64,000 nucleotides of DNA from Gigaspora rosea (Eukaryota; Glomeromycota; Glomeromycetes; Diversisporales; Gigasporaceae). The stretch spans positions 400,881 through 464,880 of the forward strand of contig QKWP01000127.1 of NCBI GenBank assembly GCA_003550325.1. The letters are read 5' to 3'. The position numbers were made by a program, and so were the translations under genes. This document shows positions 11,401-22,628 of the stretch, one piece after another (position 1 is the first letter of the stretch; every line of letters starts with the position of its first letter). Below the pieces are notes generated by a model. It was given only the letters and a program-made list of their open reading frames with translations. It made no database searches and was not told the DNA's origin.

Positions 11401-12620
11401 AATCCTTCTCATCTCCTTGTTGGTGCATTGTCGTTCACCTTATAATTAGCATAAAATATCAACATTCTCCAGGAAATCTTCTTGAATGAATTAATATTAT
11501 CTTATCTACAGCCGCACTTACCCATTATTTCCAACAAACCCCATTATCTAACGCTACTAATCTACAAAGGACAAATATGGTCTCTAATGATGATATCCTC
11601 AATTATCTTAAAGATAACCCAAAAGAATCTGTATTGTTGTGGATTGAACTATTCACTTGTAACGGCACCCAAGATCCCATTATCTGGTTAGAAAGCTTTG
11701 AAAAGCAGTAGCAGCTAATAATTGGGATAAGAAAAGAATAGAAAATATATTCCCAGCCTTTATGTATAAGGGCAGTGTCATTAATCACCTGATTATTTTT
11801 TATCAGAGGCCTACCCCCCTCTTCCTCAATATATAAATAGTCAGGTTCTTATATATAATTTCAACTTTTTTTACCCCCCTCCCCCCTAAAAAATTACCTG
11901 ATTTTTGTTACTCCCCTAATAATACTGATGAATAGCAACACCAATATTTCTTTACTACTACATTAACTGGCAATTATGAAGATAATTGGACTGCTATCTC
12001 CAAAGCCTTCAAAAACTAATTTTGCACTTAACGTTGCAAAATAAATGGTTATAAGACCTAGATTCACTGAAACAACTATTAGGTGAATCTATTAAAATGT
12101 ATTATAGCAAATATAATCGATTAATAAAATGTGCTAATATTGCAGGTATATTACAAAATGTCCAAAAACTATATTATTTTGAAAAATGATTAAGACCAGA
12201 ACTCTCATTCTTATGTTGCATAACTCTAACAATTTGGATACAATTTTAAAATTAGCTCGAACCCACAAGCAAGGTACTGATTTTGCTAATGATACTGCTC
12301 CTAAAAAGAATCAGGAAAAGAAATCTAGAAAAGGATATAGAATTTCTTACTCAACAAATGCAACAAATGTCATTAAATTATGCCACCCTCCATCAGCACT
12401 TATTGCACAAGTAAAGCCTGGACCAAGTATGTCAACTAGACTAATATCATATACTATTGGTGTAGAGAACTAGGACACTATGCTGGAGCCTGTTTATCTG
12501 AAAAGAAAATCATAAGAGATCAGAAACCACAAAATTGGTGTAGTAATTAAAATTCTAGAACCATTAATTATGCTAATACTGAATATGATGAATATTTAGA
12601 AAAAGAAGAAAAGACCGTAT
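11400..12620 (+). other. gag-like region of the gypsy fossil
   Basis: Coding-like composition resumes here after the leader. A zinc-knuckle-like stretch (WCRELGHYAGAC, about 12450-12490) is what one expects near the C-terminus of a gypsy Gag. The region is fossil and not open throughout. Confidence 0.55.
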
Positions 12621-13204
12621 ATGTAACTCAAAATCCACGGCATCAACTCTATAAAAAGATAGGAAAGAAGTAAAACAGATGCATTCAGAGTCACAGAAAG
12701 AAAGAGAATTACATAACTGACCACGACGAAATCAAAATCAGGAAATTATAGATGAAGAAGTCCTTATGGAAGTGGAAAAACCTATAACTACAACTAGAAA
12801 GGCCTCGTAAAAAAGAATGCTATCAGTTATAAATCAACTTAAGCTGTATGACATATCAGAAGATATATTAAATATGAAAATAACTATGACCGGGGGTCAA
12901 GCCTCCAATACTCTGATAAAAAAAGAAAGTTAGCAAAGATTCTAAAAAGAGCAAAACCCTCTACTACCTAGGCAAATCGGGTAGAAATCAATATAAAACA
13001 AAAAACTGTAGCCATGCGGTGCCATGTGCGCATTAAAGAAAACTAGTAGTGGCAATACTAGACTCAGGTGCTGCCGTAAGTATTATTACTGAAAAATTAA
13101 TGAAACAACTAGAGCCGTGACAGATATTACATAATATCATAGAGGGGAGAAGGTAGGCCAAAGTCTTACGCTACACATATATAGTATATATACTTATATA
13201 TATA

Positions 13205-13812
13205 GGGAATTGCTATTCGCACTATGGATTTTTGCTATTCGCACCATGGTTATACAAGATTTTCTATTTTTAGAATTTATGTACTTGTTTTACACAAAGG
13301 CCCGGTGCATTGTTTTTGCAAAAATAATTTTGGCTACATGCCACTAATGTCGTGTAACGTTACACAAGTCTAATTTTGGTAACCTAACCTGGGTTGGCCA
13401 GCATTAAGCTTAATGCTAGTAGGCACTATTATGATAATGCCTCTGGCGGAGTTAGATATAATTCTGGCTCACTCTAACTCTAAATTTAGCCAATCACTAT
13501 ACATACTGTATATGTTCTAGATTTAGGGTTAGGGTGGGCCGGAATTATGTCTAACCCCGCGAGGGCATTATCATGATAGTGCCCACTAGCATTAAGCTTA
13601 ATGCTGGCCGACCCAGGGTTAGGTTACCAAATTTAGACTTGTGTAATATTACACAACATTAGCAGTGTGTAACCAAAAATTATTTTTGCAAAAACAATGT
13701 ACTGAGCCTTTGTGTAACATAAGTGCATATATTATTTTAAATTCTAAAAATAGAAATTCTTGTGTAACTATGGTGCGAATAGCAAAAATCCATGGTGCGA
13801 ATAGCAATTCCC
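13205..13812. mobile_element. Full-length foldback element, about 290 bp arms
   Basis: The whole 608 bp is one imperfect palindrome: left arm 13205 to about 13490, right arm about 13515-13812, with a loop of only about 25 bp. The outer end GGGAATTGCTATTCGCAC is followed by a second TTTGCTATTCGCACCAT within 20 bp. The interior holds AGCATTAAGCTTAATGCT palindromes and a TTAGGGTTAGGG-like block on one side. An open frame within it is an artefact of the palindrome. Confidence 0.85.
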
Positions 13813-14256
13813 ATATATATAATATAATATATTACAATATATTATAATTTTTAGCATTAATTAAACTTATTTAAAATATGTATTTTTGAGTACTAAAAAA
13901 GTTAATTTAGTAGCCAAAGAAATATTTCATTAGTAAAATTTTGCATGATGCCAAATTTTTATATTTTTATTAATTGATAATCCACCTGTCAACTGGAAAA
14001 AGGCAAAATGTGGTGTTCTTACATCCAAAATTATTTTTTTTACTAAGTTAACGATACATGTCCACTAATTGAAAGTTGTAGAGCTCATCGAGATGCATCT
14101 AACAATGGTTAGATTATCCAAATCGGCCCAGTGGATAGCGAAATATTGTTGAAAAACTATAAAATCCCATGACGCAGATTACATAAATATCACTATAGGC
14201 GAAATGTGACGTGCTTCTATTTAAAACTTTTTTTCTTACTAAGTTAATGATATATG

Positions 14257-14593
14257 GGGTGTTACACATTAAAATAGCCCTTTTTTGCAATTTTTCGAAA
14301 ATTGAGTTTTCATTAGATTTATATAAATTTTGACATGATCGATATTTTTCAATTATAAATGAAAGTCGATTTGCACAATAAAAAATCAAGATAATTGTAA
14401 AAGAAAAAATACATGAAGCCACGTAGAGCCAACACATCACGAGATTACTGATAGTCATCTATTACATTTAACCAATCAAAATCGTGAAATTTAATTAATC
14501 CCGGATCAGTCCGAAAATCAAACCAAATGATTAAACTCAATTATCTCAAAATAAATTATAAGTAAAAAAGAGCTATTTTAATATGTAACACCC
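14257..14593. mobile_element. MITE, GGGTGTTACA ends
   Basis: The left end GGGTGTTACACATTAAAATA and the right end TATTTTAATATGTAACACCC are inverted, with a 5 bp ATATG on both sides. It splits one unit of the 14001-15441 element. A second family member lies at 21523-21860 and shares the internal CGGACTGATCC(A/G)GGATTAAT block. Confidence 0.75.
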
Positions 14594-14754
14594 ATATGTC
14601 CACTAATTGGAAGATGAAAGCTCGTCAAGACGCATCTAACAGTGGTTAGATCATCCAAATCGGCCCAGTGGATGGCAAGATATCGTCAAAAAACGATTGG
14701 CAGACTATATAAAATTTCTATGTAAACAATGTTAGTTTATACAGAGATTTTAAA

Positions 14755-15047
14755 GGCTTCGTATTATTTCACCAATAATCACTTCACTAACATAACATTT
14801 TACTGACAAATACTCACTGACAAGTTCATTTTACCAACTGTTTGTTTCACCGAAGTTCATTTCACCTACAAATTATTTCAAAAAGCACTTTAACTTTACC
14901 CTAACCCTAACGATAATGACTAGAATTACTTTGTCAGTGAAATGAGTTTCGGTGAAATAAACTGTCAGTAAAATAAACGTGTCAGTAAATAATTGTCAGT
15001 GAAATGATATGTCGGTAAAGTGATTGTCGATTAATTGATTGCCACCC
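14755..15047. mobile_element. MULE-type MITE with CACCGACA-like motifs, copy 1
   Basis: The element is flanked by the 9 bp duplication GATTTTAAA (14746-14754 and 15048-15056). The arms are series of TTCACTGACA-like repeats in inverted orientation, and the two extreme ends differ (GGCTTCGTATTATTTC versus TTAATTGATTGCCACCC). Relatives are at 20915-21230 and 29566-29879. A 9 bp TSD points to Mutator-like transposition. Confidence 0.85.
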
Positions 15048-15816
15048 GATTTTAAATAGTTGGCCAATCGTTTTCGACGAGATCTCGCCATCCACTGGGC
15101 CGATTTGGATGATCTAACCACAGTAAGATGCATCTCGATGAGCTCTATAACTTTTAATTAGTGGACATGTATCATTAACTTGGTAAGAAAAAAAGTTTTA
15201 AATGGAAGCATGCCACATTTTGCCTATAGTGATTTTCATATGTAATCTGTCATGAGATTTTATATAGTCGGCTAATCGTTTTTCGATGACATCTCACCAT
15301 CCACTGGATCAATTTGGATGATCTAACTACCTTTAGATGCATCTCAATGAGCTCTACAACTTTTAATTAGTGGACATATATCATTAACTTAGTAAGAAAA
15401 ATTTTTTTATATGGAAGAACGCCACATTTTGACACTCACCAAAAATTTTTTTAAAATTGACCAATCAGAATTATCTTACGTAGGGGAGGGGGTACCCTCA
15501 TAGTAAATGGATATTATGTAATATCTGTCATGGCCTTTAGGACTCATTCCTAGTCAGAAATCGAACACAGTATTAGTTATTGCAAATAGGAAAAGAAAAA
15601 AGGCTATAGGAGTTATAGAGGACGTGCACATGATACTTTATGATATTGTCATCCTGATAGATCTACAAGTAATTGATTCCAAGGATGAAACTCTACTCCT
15701 AGGAACTAATTGGTTTAATAAATCAAGAGCCACTCTTGATTTTGATAAATATACTTTACACATAAATATAATAGTAAACAAGCTACTATAAACACCATCC
15801 ATACCAGTATTATACC

Positions 15817-15997
15817 AGGACCCCGAAATATATATAGATAGGTTAGGTTAATTATAGGGTTACTAAAAAAGGTAAGATCTATAGAAAAAACTTCAAAAAT
15901 AAGCAAAAAAATTACTATAAATAGAAAAGATCTGTATAAAAAACCTCAAAAATAAGCAAACTCAAACCTGACCTATCTATGTATATTTCGGGGTCCT
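15817..15997. mobile_element. hAT-type MITE, AGGACCC family, copy 1
   Basis: The ends are AGGACCCCGAAATATA and its inverted partner CGGGGTCCT, with 8 bp TSD ATTATACC (15809-15816 and 15998-16005). The length is 181 bp. The family has further copies at 21927-22386, 29547-30037 and 30973-31164. Confidence 0.88.
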
Positions 15998-16014
15998 ATT
16001 ATACCTCCATCCAT

Positions 16015-17340
16015 TGTAACCGAAATTAATGACGATAATAATCAATGGATCAATGAGCTAGAAGAAGAATCAGAAACATTCTTCTCAGATGGATATGAAG
16101 AATATAATATGGATGAACTATATTATAACTCTTGGGAAGCAGAAATTTGCGATACCAACCCAGCCCTTTGCTTAGCAGAGACTGTGGAAGGAACAAAAGA
16201 AGATTCTAAATATAAAGTAAGAAGTAAGGTTATGCCCAAACAACAAGATGAAGCCCAGGAATTATTATTCAAAAACCATGTTGTTTTTGCCACAGAAATA
16301 TCTGAAAACAGACAAACCATAGGTTTAGAATGTACAAGTTTGGTACGCTACCATATTAATACTGAAAATGCGAAGTCTATAAAACAAAAAATAGTATAAA
16401 TATACCCTAGATGCACAAGAATTTCTACAAAAAGAAATAAATAAAATGTTAGAATTGAAAGTAATAAGACAAGTAGAAGGACTATGGGGATTGCTAGTAG
16501 TAATTGTTCCTAAGAAAAATGAAAAAAAGAGGATATATATCGATTATAGAAAACTGAATGCTATTACTGAAAAAGAGATTTACCTACTACCAAATACAGT
16601 CAACCCTCATAAATGCAACCTCCATAAATGCAATATCTCTCTAAATGCACGTTTTTTTCTATTCCGTAAAATGTTATTAGTGCTAAATACACATTCTATA
16701 TTCTGTAAATGCACATTCTCTTGAATAACATTTTATATCACACTAACCTCCCTAAATGCACGTGGCCAATCAAATTTTAGTATTTAAGATAGGTTATACA
16801 GTTTTGGTAGAAGTTACACAAACTTGAGGTCTAATTTTGAAAAGCTGCAATTTAATTGGCTCTCTCTAAATGCAAACCTCCCTAAATGCACATTGTAGGC
16901 TTGTCCCTACGAGTTGCATTTATGGAGGGTTGACTGTATTAACAAAGTACTTGATAGTTTTGGACCAGCACAATAGTTTTTTAGCTTGGACTTAGCTAGC
17001 AGATACTGGCAAGTAGCAATAGAAGAAGAAAACAAGAAAAGACTGCCTTTATTACTAAATTTAGCATTTACAAATTTAAAGTAATGCCCTTTGGCTTATG
17101 TAATGCACCAGCTACATTTCAATGACTTATGGATTCGGTACTATACAAATTTATCAACAAATTTGTTGTCGTGTACCTAGATGGCATTACTATATACTCA
17201 ACCACATTTGAAGAATATCTAAATCATCTACAATTAGTATTTAATAAATTAAAACTTGCAAATTTAAAATTAAATATAGAAAATTTTCATTTCTTTTTAT
17301 CAAACATTAAATTTTTGAACACATCATAGGAAGAGATGGA
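16015..17340 (+). other. Reverse transcriptase region of the gypsy fossil
   Basis: Motifs of the gypsy reverse transcriptase are readable in order: KKRIYIDYRKLNAI (about 16530-16560), SLDLASRYWQVAIE (about 16980-17025), a MPFGLCNAPATFQ-type block (about 17080-17125), and the VVYLDGITIYS catalytic block (about 17170-17200). A TA-flanked MITE (16597-16936) splits the region. It is fossil, with several breaks. Confidence 0.85.
16597..16936. mobile_element. pogo-type MITE, TACAGTCAACCCTC ends, copy 1
   Basis: CAGTCAACCCTC(C)ATAAATGCAAC ends are inverted, with TA on both sides (16595-16596 and 16937-16938). AAATGCA motifs recur through the 340 bp. CAGT ends with TA duplication suit non-autonomous pogo elements. 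It may have been mobilised by relatives of the transposase relic at 4480-6125, though that element's ends were not found. A second copy is at 29378-30071. Confidence 0.8.
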
Positions 17341-17579
17341 CTACGTCCTAATGAAGAGAAGGCTAAAATTTCTCAATACCAATTACCTTAAAACAGATAC
17401 GCAAATTTTTAGATCTTGTCTTATATTATCAAAAATTATAGAAGGATTCTCTCGAATAGCAAAACCCTTGAACCAACTCCTAAAGAAAAATGAACCTTAG
17501 CAATGAACAGATCAACAACTAACAGCATTCGATATTTTAAAAATCATCTCTGTATTACAACAACCTGATTTTAATCGTC

Positions 17580-17930
17580 CTTTTATATACATACTGACAC
17601 TTGTACTTCCGGATTAGGTGCTGTGCTAGTACAAATAGATGATCATAAACGAGAATATGCTATTGCATATGCAAGTAGAAGCCTTACTAAAGCGGAACAA
17701 AAGTATTCTGCTACAGAACTAGAATGTCTAGCTGTAGTATGGGCAGTAGAATACTTTTACCCCTATATAGGAACCAAATATTTTTTTCTTATTACAGACC
17801 TTGCTACCTTAAAATGGCTATGGACAACAGAACTAAAAGGAGCAAAAGCCTGATGGATTCTATGACTAGAACTATATGACTTTACAGTAATACATTGGCC
17901 TGGAAAAATGCATTGAAATGTTGATATATT
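17580..17930 (+). other. RNase H region of the gypsy fossil
   Basis: The readable stretch includes YAIAYASRSLTKAEQKYSA, then TELECLAVVWAVEYF, then FLITDLATLKWL. This is the standard Ty3/gypsy RNase H block between reverse transcriptase and integrase. It is followed by an acidic linker that I cannot assign. Confidence 0.85.
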
Positions 17931-18470
17931 ATCCTGTATGTATGAAAATAGAAACATGGTCGAAATTGACCTAAAAGAGAATTTGTCAGAACAAGAAGAA
18001 AATCCTGAGATTGATATATCCGAAATCTATATGATAGAGATTTCAACCCAATCTAGAGATAGCATTTTAAGGGTTGTAAAAGAGATATTATATTGTCATT
18101 TATCTACTGATATTTATCGATACCTTTCGCTATATATGGATATCCAATTTACATCTGAAGGGATTTATAATAAAGGCATAATGAGCACCTGGTATCATAT
18201 TAAACATATTTCTTATCAGTTTAAACAAAAAGATAAAAGAAAAGGATATACTAGAGACTATAAAGGACCTACTGCTCAATGCTAGTATGAAGAAAAATTA
18301 TATTTTCCAAGTGATGAATATATTACATGCTACTTGGATCTAAAATTATGGATAACTATAAAGAATTACTCTATAAAAGACGTTGCAAAAAGTTATTGGT
18401 CTACTCCTGATGATTCATGCAATGAGTCAATAAATTACAAAGTATCAGTTTAATTGACAATACCCCTATC

Positions 18471-18705
18471 CAGTGTCTGAAATTCAATTTTTAAATTAGT
18501 TGCGGGCTGCAACTAAATAAAAAAAAATAGTTGCGGATTATAAGAATTTATAAAAATTTAGTTGAGTGTAAAAGCATTTAATCAAAATTTATAAGTAAAA
18601 TTTGCAAATATATGTGCGGAATTTGCATATGCACTTCAAATTTTAGTTGTGAAAATTTAAAATTTGTTGCAATTCGCAGACTCCACAACCCAATTTCAGA
18701 CGCTG
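18471..18705. mobile_element. hAT-like MITE, CAGTGTCTGAAATT ends
   Basis: The left end CAGTGTCTGAAATT and right end AATTTCAGACGCTG are inverted. They are flanked by CCCTATC and CCCTATT, a near-exact 7 bp duplication. Its interior has an inverted TTGC(A/G)-rich pair. The length is 235 bp. Confidence 0.7.
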
Positions 18706-19060
18706 CCCTATTGATACCTGGTCCGAAAGTGATGGTTCTGAAGTCTATCTCCTTCTGGACTATGTAGCTAATAATAAAATTGAGACTTTCCCTGAAGAAA
18801 TCAACATAAAACTTACAGAGATAATAACCGATTTCTTACTGATATACCAATCCTGGTAGTTACCAACATTAGAAACACTATCTAAAATTATTTACAAGAA
18901 TTTAATAATTTTTCTAATACTTATCTGTGTAATTCAGTTTAGTAGAAAACCAATCCAACAGTTTAAAATCGATTATTATCCAAAAGCTCCTCCACAAATG
19001 ACGAAAAACTTTGCAAGTCGGTCACTGCAACTGTACAAAACAAAAACAATTTTTTTTCTA

Positions 19061-19658
19061 CAGTGCATGAATTCTTTAATCAGCGACTATAATACTCAAT
19101 TTTTAAAAGCTTATAAATAATAAAACTAAAGTAGTTATAAATCAAATCTCTTCATAAAATAATAAAATCAAACCAAAAGAACAAAGTTATAAAGCTAATT
19201 TTTTAAATTACTTAGTATTTAATAGAGTTATTTCTTGTTAAGTTAACCTAATTTATTAATTAAATTAAAAATTTGGCCACTTTAATTTTGCCCAGACTAC
19301 AAAAAATATTTTTAATTCTATTAAATAAAAATGTACTATAGTTAAATTTAATATTATAAAAATTATAATTCCTCTCTTTTTTTTTTCTCTCTTTTTCTTT
19401 TCTTTTTATTTTCTTTTTCTTTCTTTCTTTCTTTTTTCTCTTTTTTTTTCTCTCTCTCTCACTCTTTCTCACTCTTTCTTTCTTTCTCACTCACTCTCTT
19501 TCTCTCTCTCTTTCTTTTTCTCTCTTTTTCTCTCTCTTATATATATTTCTAATTTAATATATACTTATATTAACCAATCATATTAGGTTTTTTGTATAAC
19601 ATGATACCAAATTTGGCTACTATATTTATAACTTGTTGATTTAAAGGTTCGTGCACTG
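19061..19658. mobile_element. hAT-like MITE carrying a CT microsatellite
   Basis: The left end CAGTGCATGAATTCTTTAAT and the reverse complement of the right end, CAGTGCACGAACCTTTAAAT, match over about 30 bp. The centre holds a long pyrimidine tract (about 19372-19540). The antisense Lys/Arg/Glu-rich frame across that tract (19260-19490) is simple-sequence noise. No clear TSD was found. Confidence 0.7.
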
Positions 19659-19689
19659 TATATATTATATACTTACTAATATGGATCCA

Positions 19690-20910
19690 ATAGAATATAA
19701 TCAATTAAAATTATATTCAGAAACTGCTAAATATTCACCAAATACTACACCTTGTAGTCAACGCTGAATTAAAGCTCAAAGTAAAGTTTTACAATTCTCA
19801 ACAGACAACTATACAAAAGAAAAGACAAAAATAACCAGTTAGTAAGAATAATTCAAACACATGAAATAGAACCACTACTATATTTACTATATAATCACCC
19901 TACAGAAGCACACTTAGGGACAGATAAAGTAGTAGAAAAGATTAAAACTAGATACTATTGGCATCAAATGTATGATCATGTATGACAATATATTAAAACT
20001 TGTGATACTTGCCAAAAGCATAAAAAATTTCTAATATCAGGACCTTTACAACCAGTACCTGTTAAATATCCATTTTACCGAATAGGTTTAGATTATATAG
20101 GGCCACTTCCTATAACTACAAAAGGAAACAAATACATTATAGTTGCCACAGATTATCTAACTAAATGGCTGGAAGCACGACCTATGTCTATAGCTGATTC
20201 CAAAAATACTGTTGATTTCTTATACGAAGAAATTATATGCTGACATGGATGCACTATGTATATCCTGACGGATAGAGAAAAACATTTTAACAACATGTTA
20301 GTGAGAGGATTAATGCAAAAATTTGAAATACAATATCTACTATTGACTCCTTACCATCCACAGACAAATAGATTAGTAGAACAATTCAACCGTACACTAT
20401 GTGAATCATTGGCTAAATTAGATAATCAAAAAAAATTAATGGGATTCATTAATACCATCAGCACTATTCGCTTACAGAACAGCTAAGCAAGCAACCACAA
20501 AATTTACACCATTCATGCTTATATATAGTTGTGAAGCCCAATTACCTATATTTCAAAGGGAAATTCTTAAAGAAAATATATTGACTCATTTATATACCAT
20601 TTTCAAAAAAATGCCAAAAGTTCAAAACAAAGCTAAGGTCAACATAGAAAAATTCCAAAATAGACAACGATTTTACTGGGATAAGAAACACAAGCGAGTT
20701 AAACAGATATTTAGAGAGAATGATCAAGTGCTAATGTATGACAAGCATATCAGTAAAGCTTTATCCGGAAAACTATTTTTGAAATGGAAAGAACTATATT
20801 TTATATATAAACAAGTTGCACAAGACGTATATAAACTTTGTACTACAGAAGGACTAATTTTAGATATACCAATAAATGTTCTGTTATTAAAACGATATTA
20901 TACGCATTAA
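19690..20910 (+). other. Integrase region of the gypsy fossil
   Basis: An HHCC zinc-binding block (HPTEAHLGTDKVVEKIK through CDTCQKHKK, about 19890-20025) precedes the core. The core shows GLDYIGPLPITTKGNKYI and VATDYLTKWLEARPMS (about 20080-20190), the second Asp region ILTDREKHFNN (about 20260), and the PYHPQTNRLVEQFNRT block with the catalytic Glu (about 20350-20395). The tail at 20515-20910 resembles the C-terminal region of gypsy integrases. Confidence 0.88.
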
Positions 20911-20914
20911 AATA

Positions 20915-21230
20915 GGGTGGCAATCAATTAATCGACAATCACTTCACCGATATAACATTTAACTAACAATTATTCACCGACAAGTTCATTATACCGACAG
21001 TTTATTTCACCAAAGCTCATTTCACCGACAAAGTAATTCTGGTTATTTTCGTTAGGGTCAGGATAGAATTAAGTAGAATTAGGGCTAAAGTTAGGGTGCT
21101 TTTTGAAAAAAACTTGTCGGTGAAATGAACTTCAGTGAAACAAACTGTCGGTAAAATAAACTTGTCAGTGAGTATTTGTCAGTGAAATGTTATGTCGGTG
21201 AAGTGATTGTTGGCGAAATAATACGAACCC
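20915..21230. mobile_element. MULE-type MITE with CACCGACA motifs, copy 2
   Basis: The 9 bp TSD ATTAAAATA is exact (20906-20914 and 21231-21239). The ends are GGGTGGCAATCAATTAATC and the complement of GGTTCGTATTATTTCGCC. The arms are runs of TTCACCGACA and TGTCGGTGAA. This copy lies in the opposite orientation to the one at 14755-15047. Confidence 0.88.
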
Positions 21231-21522
21231 ATTAAAATATATATAAATATATTGGCAATAATTTATTGTTCTCTAAAATGGATACCTCTACTATCACTAC
21301 TATTATAATAGAACTCAGCTCCAGGGAACCAAGTGAAGTTCTTATTGATTCAGACCCTATGAGATAAATGAATCTTTAGAAAATAAAATCAGAAAGATGT
21401 ACCAGAAATTGTTAACCTCTACACAATCAAGACCTAGACGTGTACAAACGTTATTCTACGCCTATTGTCTCAGCAAACTTATAGAAGAAGAATTAACTCT
21501 CCCAACGGAATGCGCATTATAT

Positions 21523-21860
21523 GGGTGTCCCCAATTAAAACAGCCCATATTTACATATATTTTATTTTGAGATAATTGAGTTTAATCACTTGTTTTGATT
21601 TTCGGACTGATCCAGGATTAATCAAATTTCACAATGTTGATTGGTTAAAGATGGCAGGTGACTATCGGATAATCTTGTGATGTATTGGCTCTACGCAGCC
21701 TTATATAATTTTTCTTTTTATATTATCTTGATTTTTTATTATGACAATTGACTTTCATTTATAATTAAAAAAAGTTAATTATGTCAAAATTTATATAAAT
21801 CCAACGAAAACTCATTTTTCAAAAAAATGTAAATATGAGCTGTTTTAATTGTGGACACCC
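21523..21860. mobile_element. MITE, GGGTGTCC ends (relative of 14257-14593)
   Basis: GGGTGTCCCCAATTAAAACA and its inverted partner TGTTTTAATTGTGGACACCC bound the element. It shares internal sequence with 14257-14593, including ATTAATC near a GGACTGATCC block and a GTGATGT(A/G)TTGGCTCTACG block. An AT-rich target hides the TSD. Confidence 0.75.
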
Positions 21861-21926
21861 CATATATCCAAAACATCACTGAATATTATAAAAAAGTTTC
21901 TACACGCACTTATCGATTGTTTAAGT

Positions 21927-22386
21927 AGAACCCTGAAATATACATAGATAGGTCAGGTTAATTATAGGGTTACTAAAAAAGAAAAGATCTGCAAAACTTT
22001 AAAAATATGCAAAAAAATTACTATAAATAGGGGTCGTCTAAAGCCATATACCAATGTGACATTTTCGTATAAATCAACCAAACGGAGTCACAAAATTTTG
22101 TTTACAAGGATCAGCCCGAAGAAGTCAAAAAACAAAAAAAATGCAACATAAAAACAGAATTCTAAACCTATCTTGGGCCATTAATAAAAAATGTCAGGAA
22201 TATTGGTCCTAACTCTAACCTCGACCCTAATGCTAAACAGACTCTGATATGAATTTTAACTAAAATTTCAAAAAATTACGTAAGTACATAGCTTCAGCTA
22301 TCCTCTATAAATAGAAAAGATCTGTATAAAAAACTTCAAAAATAAGCAAACACATACCTGACCTATTTATGTATATTTTGTGTTCT
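21927..22386. mobile_element. hAT-type MITE, AGGACCC family, copy 2, with nested insert
   Basis: The ends AGAACCCTGAAATATACATA and ATGTATATTTTGTGTTCT are diverged family ends, and no TSD is visible. A second element at 22031-22303 splits it, flanked by the 10 bp duplication CTATAAATAG (22021-22030 and 22304-22313). The insert carries GGGTCGTCTAAAGCC and AGCTTCAGCTATCC at its ends. Confidence 0.75.
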
Positions 22387-22628
22387 ATTATGGTATAGAA
22401 TCCATATACTGAACCAGTACCCTTAATTTAAACAAAATTTCAAGAATATCTGTGATAGATTTAATGTGTATAATTGGAGGACTATATAAACAAGCTAATA
22501 TGGGTAATGCTCATGGTGCATATAATGTCAGTAATTGTTATCTCTATAGTATTGGAGATAATGCTCAAGGAACACTCCAAGTTGGTATTTGTTATCATTT
22601 GCAGAGCTCATAAATAAGGAAAAGGATG

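Larger units (their letters stand above)
14001..15441. mobile_element. Element of two direct plus two inverted about 200 bp units
   Basis: A unit containing ACTAAGTTAA(C/T)GAT, then ATGTCCACTAATTG, then ATCCAAATCGGCCCAGTGGA occurs twice forward (about 14003-14200 and about 14205-14720, the second interrupted by another MITE) and twice reversed (about 15060-15260 and about 15265-15441). The centre is occupied by a MULE-type MITE (14755-15047). Long terminal arms made of tandem units are reminiscent of foldback or Mutator-like elements. That class is an inference. Confidence 0.75.
13118..15530. mobile_element. MITE with TGACAGATATTACATAAT ends, carrying nested elements
   Basis: The outer ends TGACAGATATTACATAATAT (from 13118) and its inverted partner (to 15530) bracket 2.4 kb. 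Within lie a 608 bp foldback (13205-13812) and a 2+2 inverted-unit element (14001-15441). A short relative with similar ends sits at about 23746-23906. The TSD is unclear. Confidence 0.65.
13000..15790 (+). other. Retropepsin region of the gypsy fossil, split by an insertion
   Basis: The aspartic protease signature LDSGAAVSI is readable at about 13060. Further protease-like sequence containing LLLGTNWF is readable near 15690, on the other side of the composite insertion 13118-15530. Aspartic protease upstream of reverse transcriptase is the normal gypsy order. Confidence 0.7.
21290..22628 (+). other. Extra coding-like region between integrase and 3' LTR, with Sel1-like repeats
   Basis: Coding-like pieces, separated by two inserted MITEs, lie at about 21290-21522, 21861-21926 and 22390-22612. 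The last contains QANMGNAHGAYNVSNCYLY followed by a second, shorter copy of the same pattern. That is the Sel1-type repeat (Ala, Gly-Asn-Ala, Tyr, Leu-Gly-x-Cys-Tyr) abundant in these fungi. A purine-rich run just before 22629 fits a polypurine tract. It could be a third gene of the element or captured host sequence. It is fossil. Confidence 0.5.

Noticed and set aside
13665-13847. Open frame at the right arm of the foldback
   Set aside because: It runs across the palindrome arm and its flank and has no family match.
19260-19490. Lys/Arg/Glu-rich minus-strand frame
   Set aside because: It is the antisense of a CT microsatellite inside a MITE.
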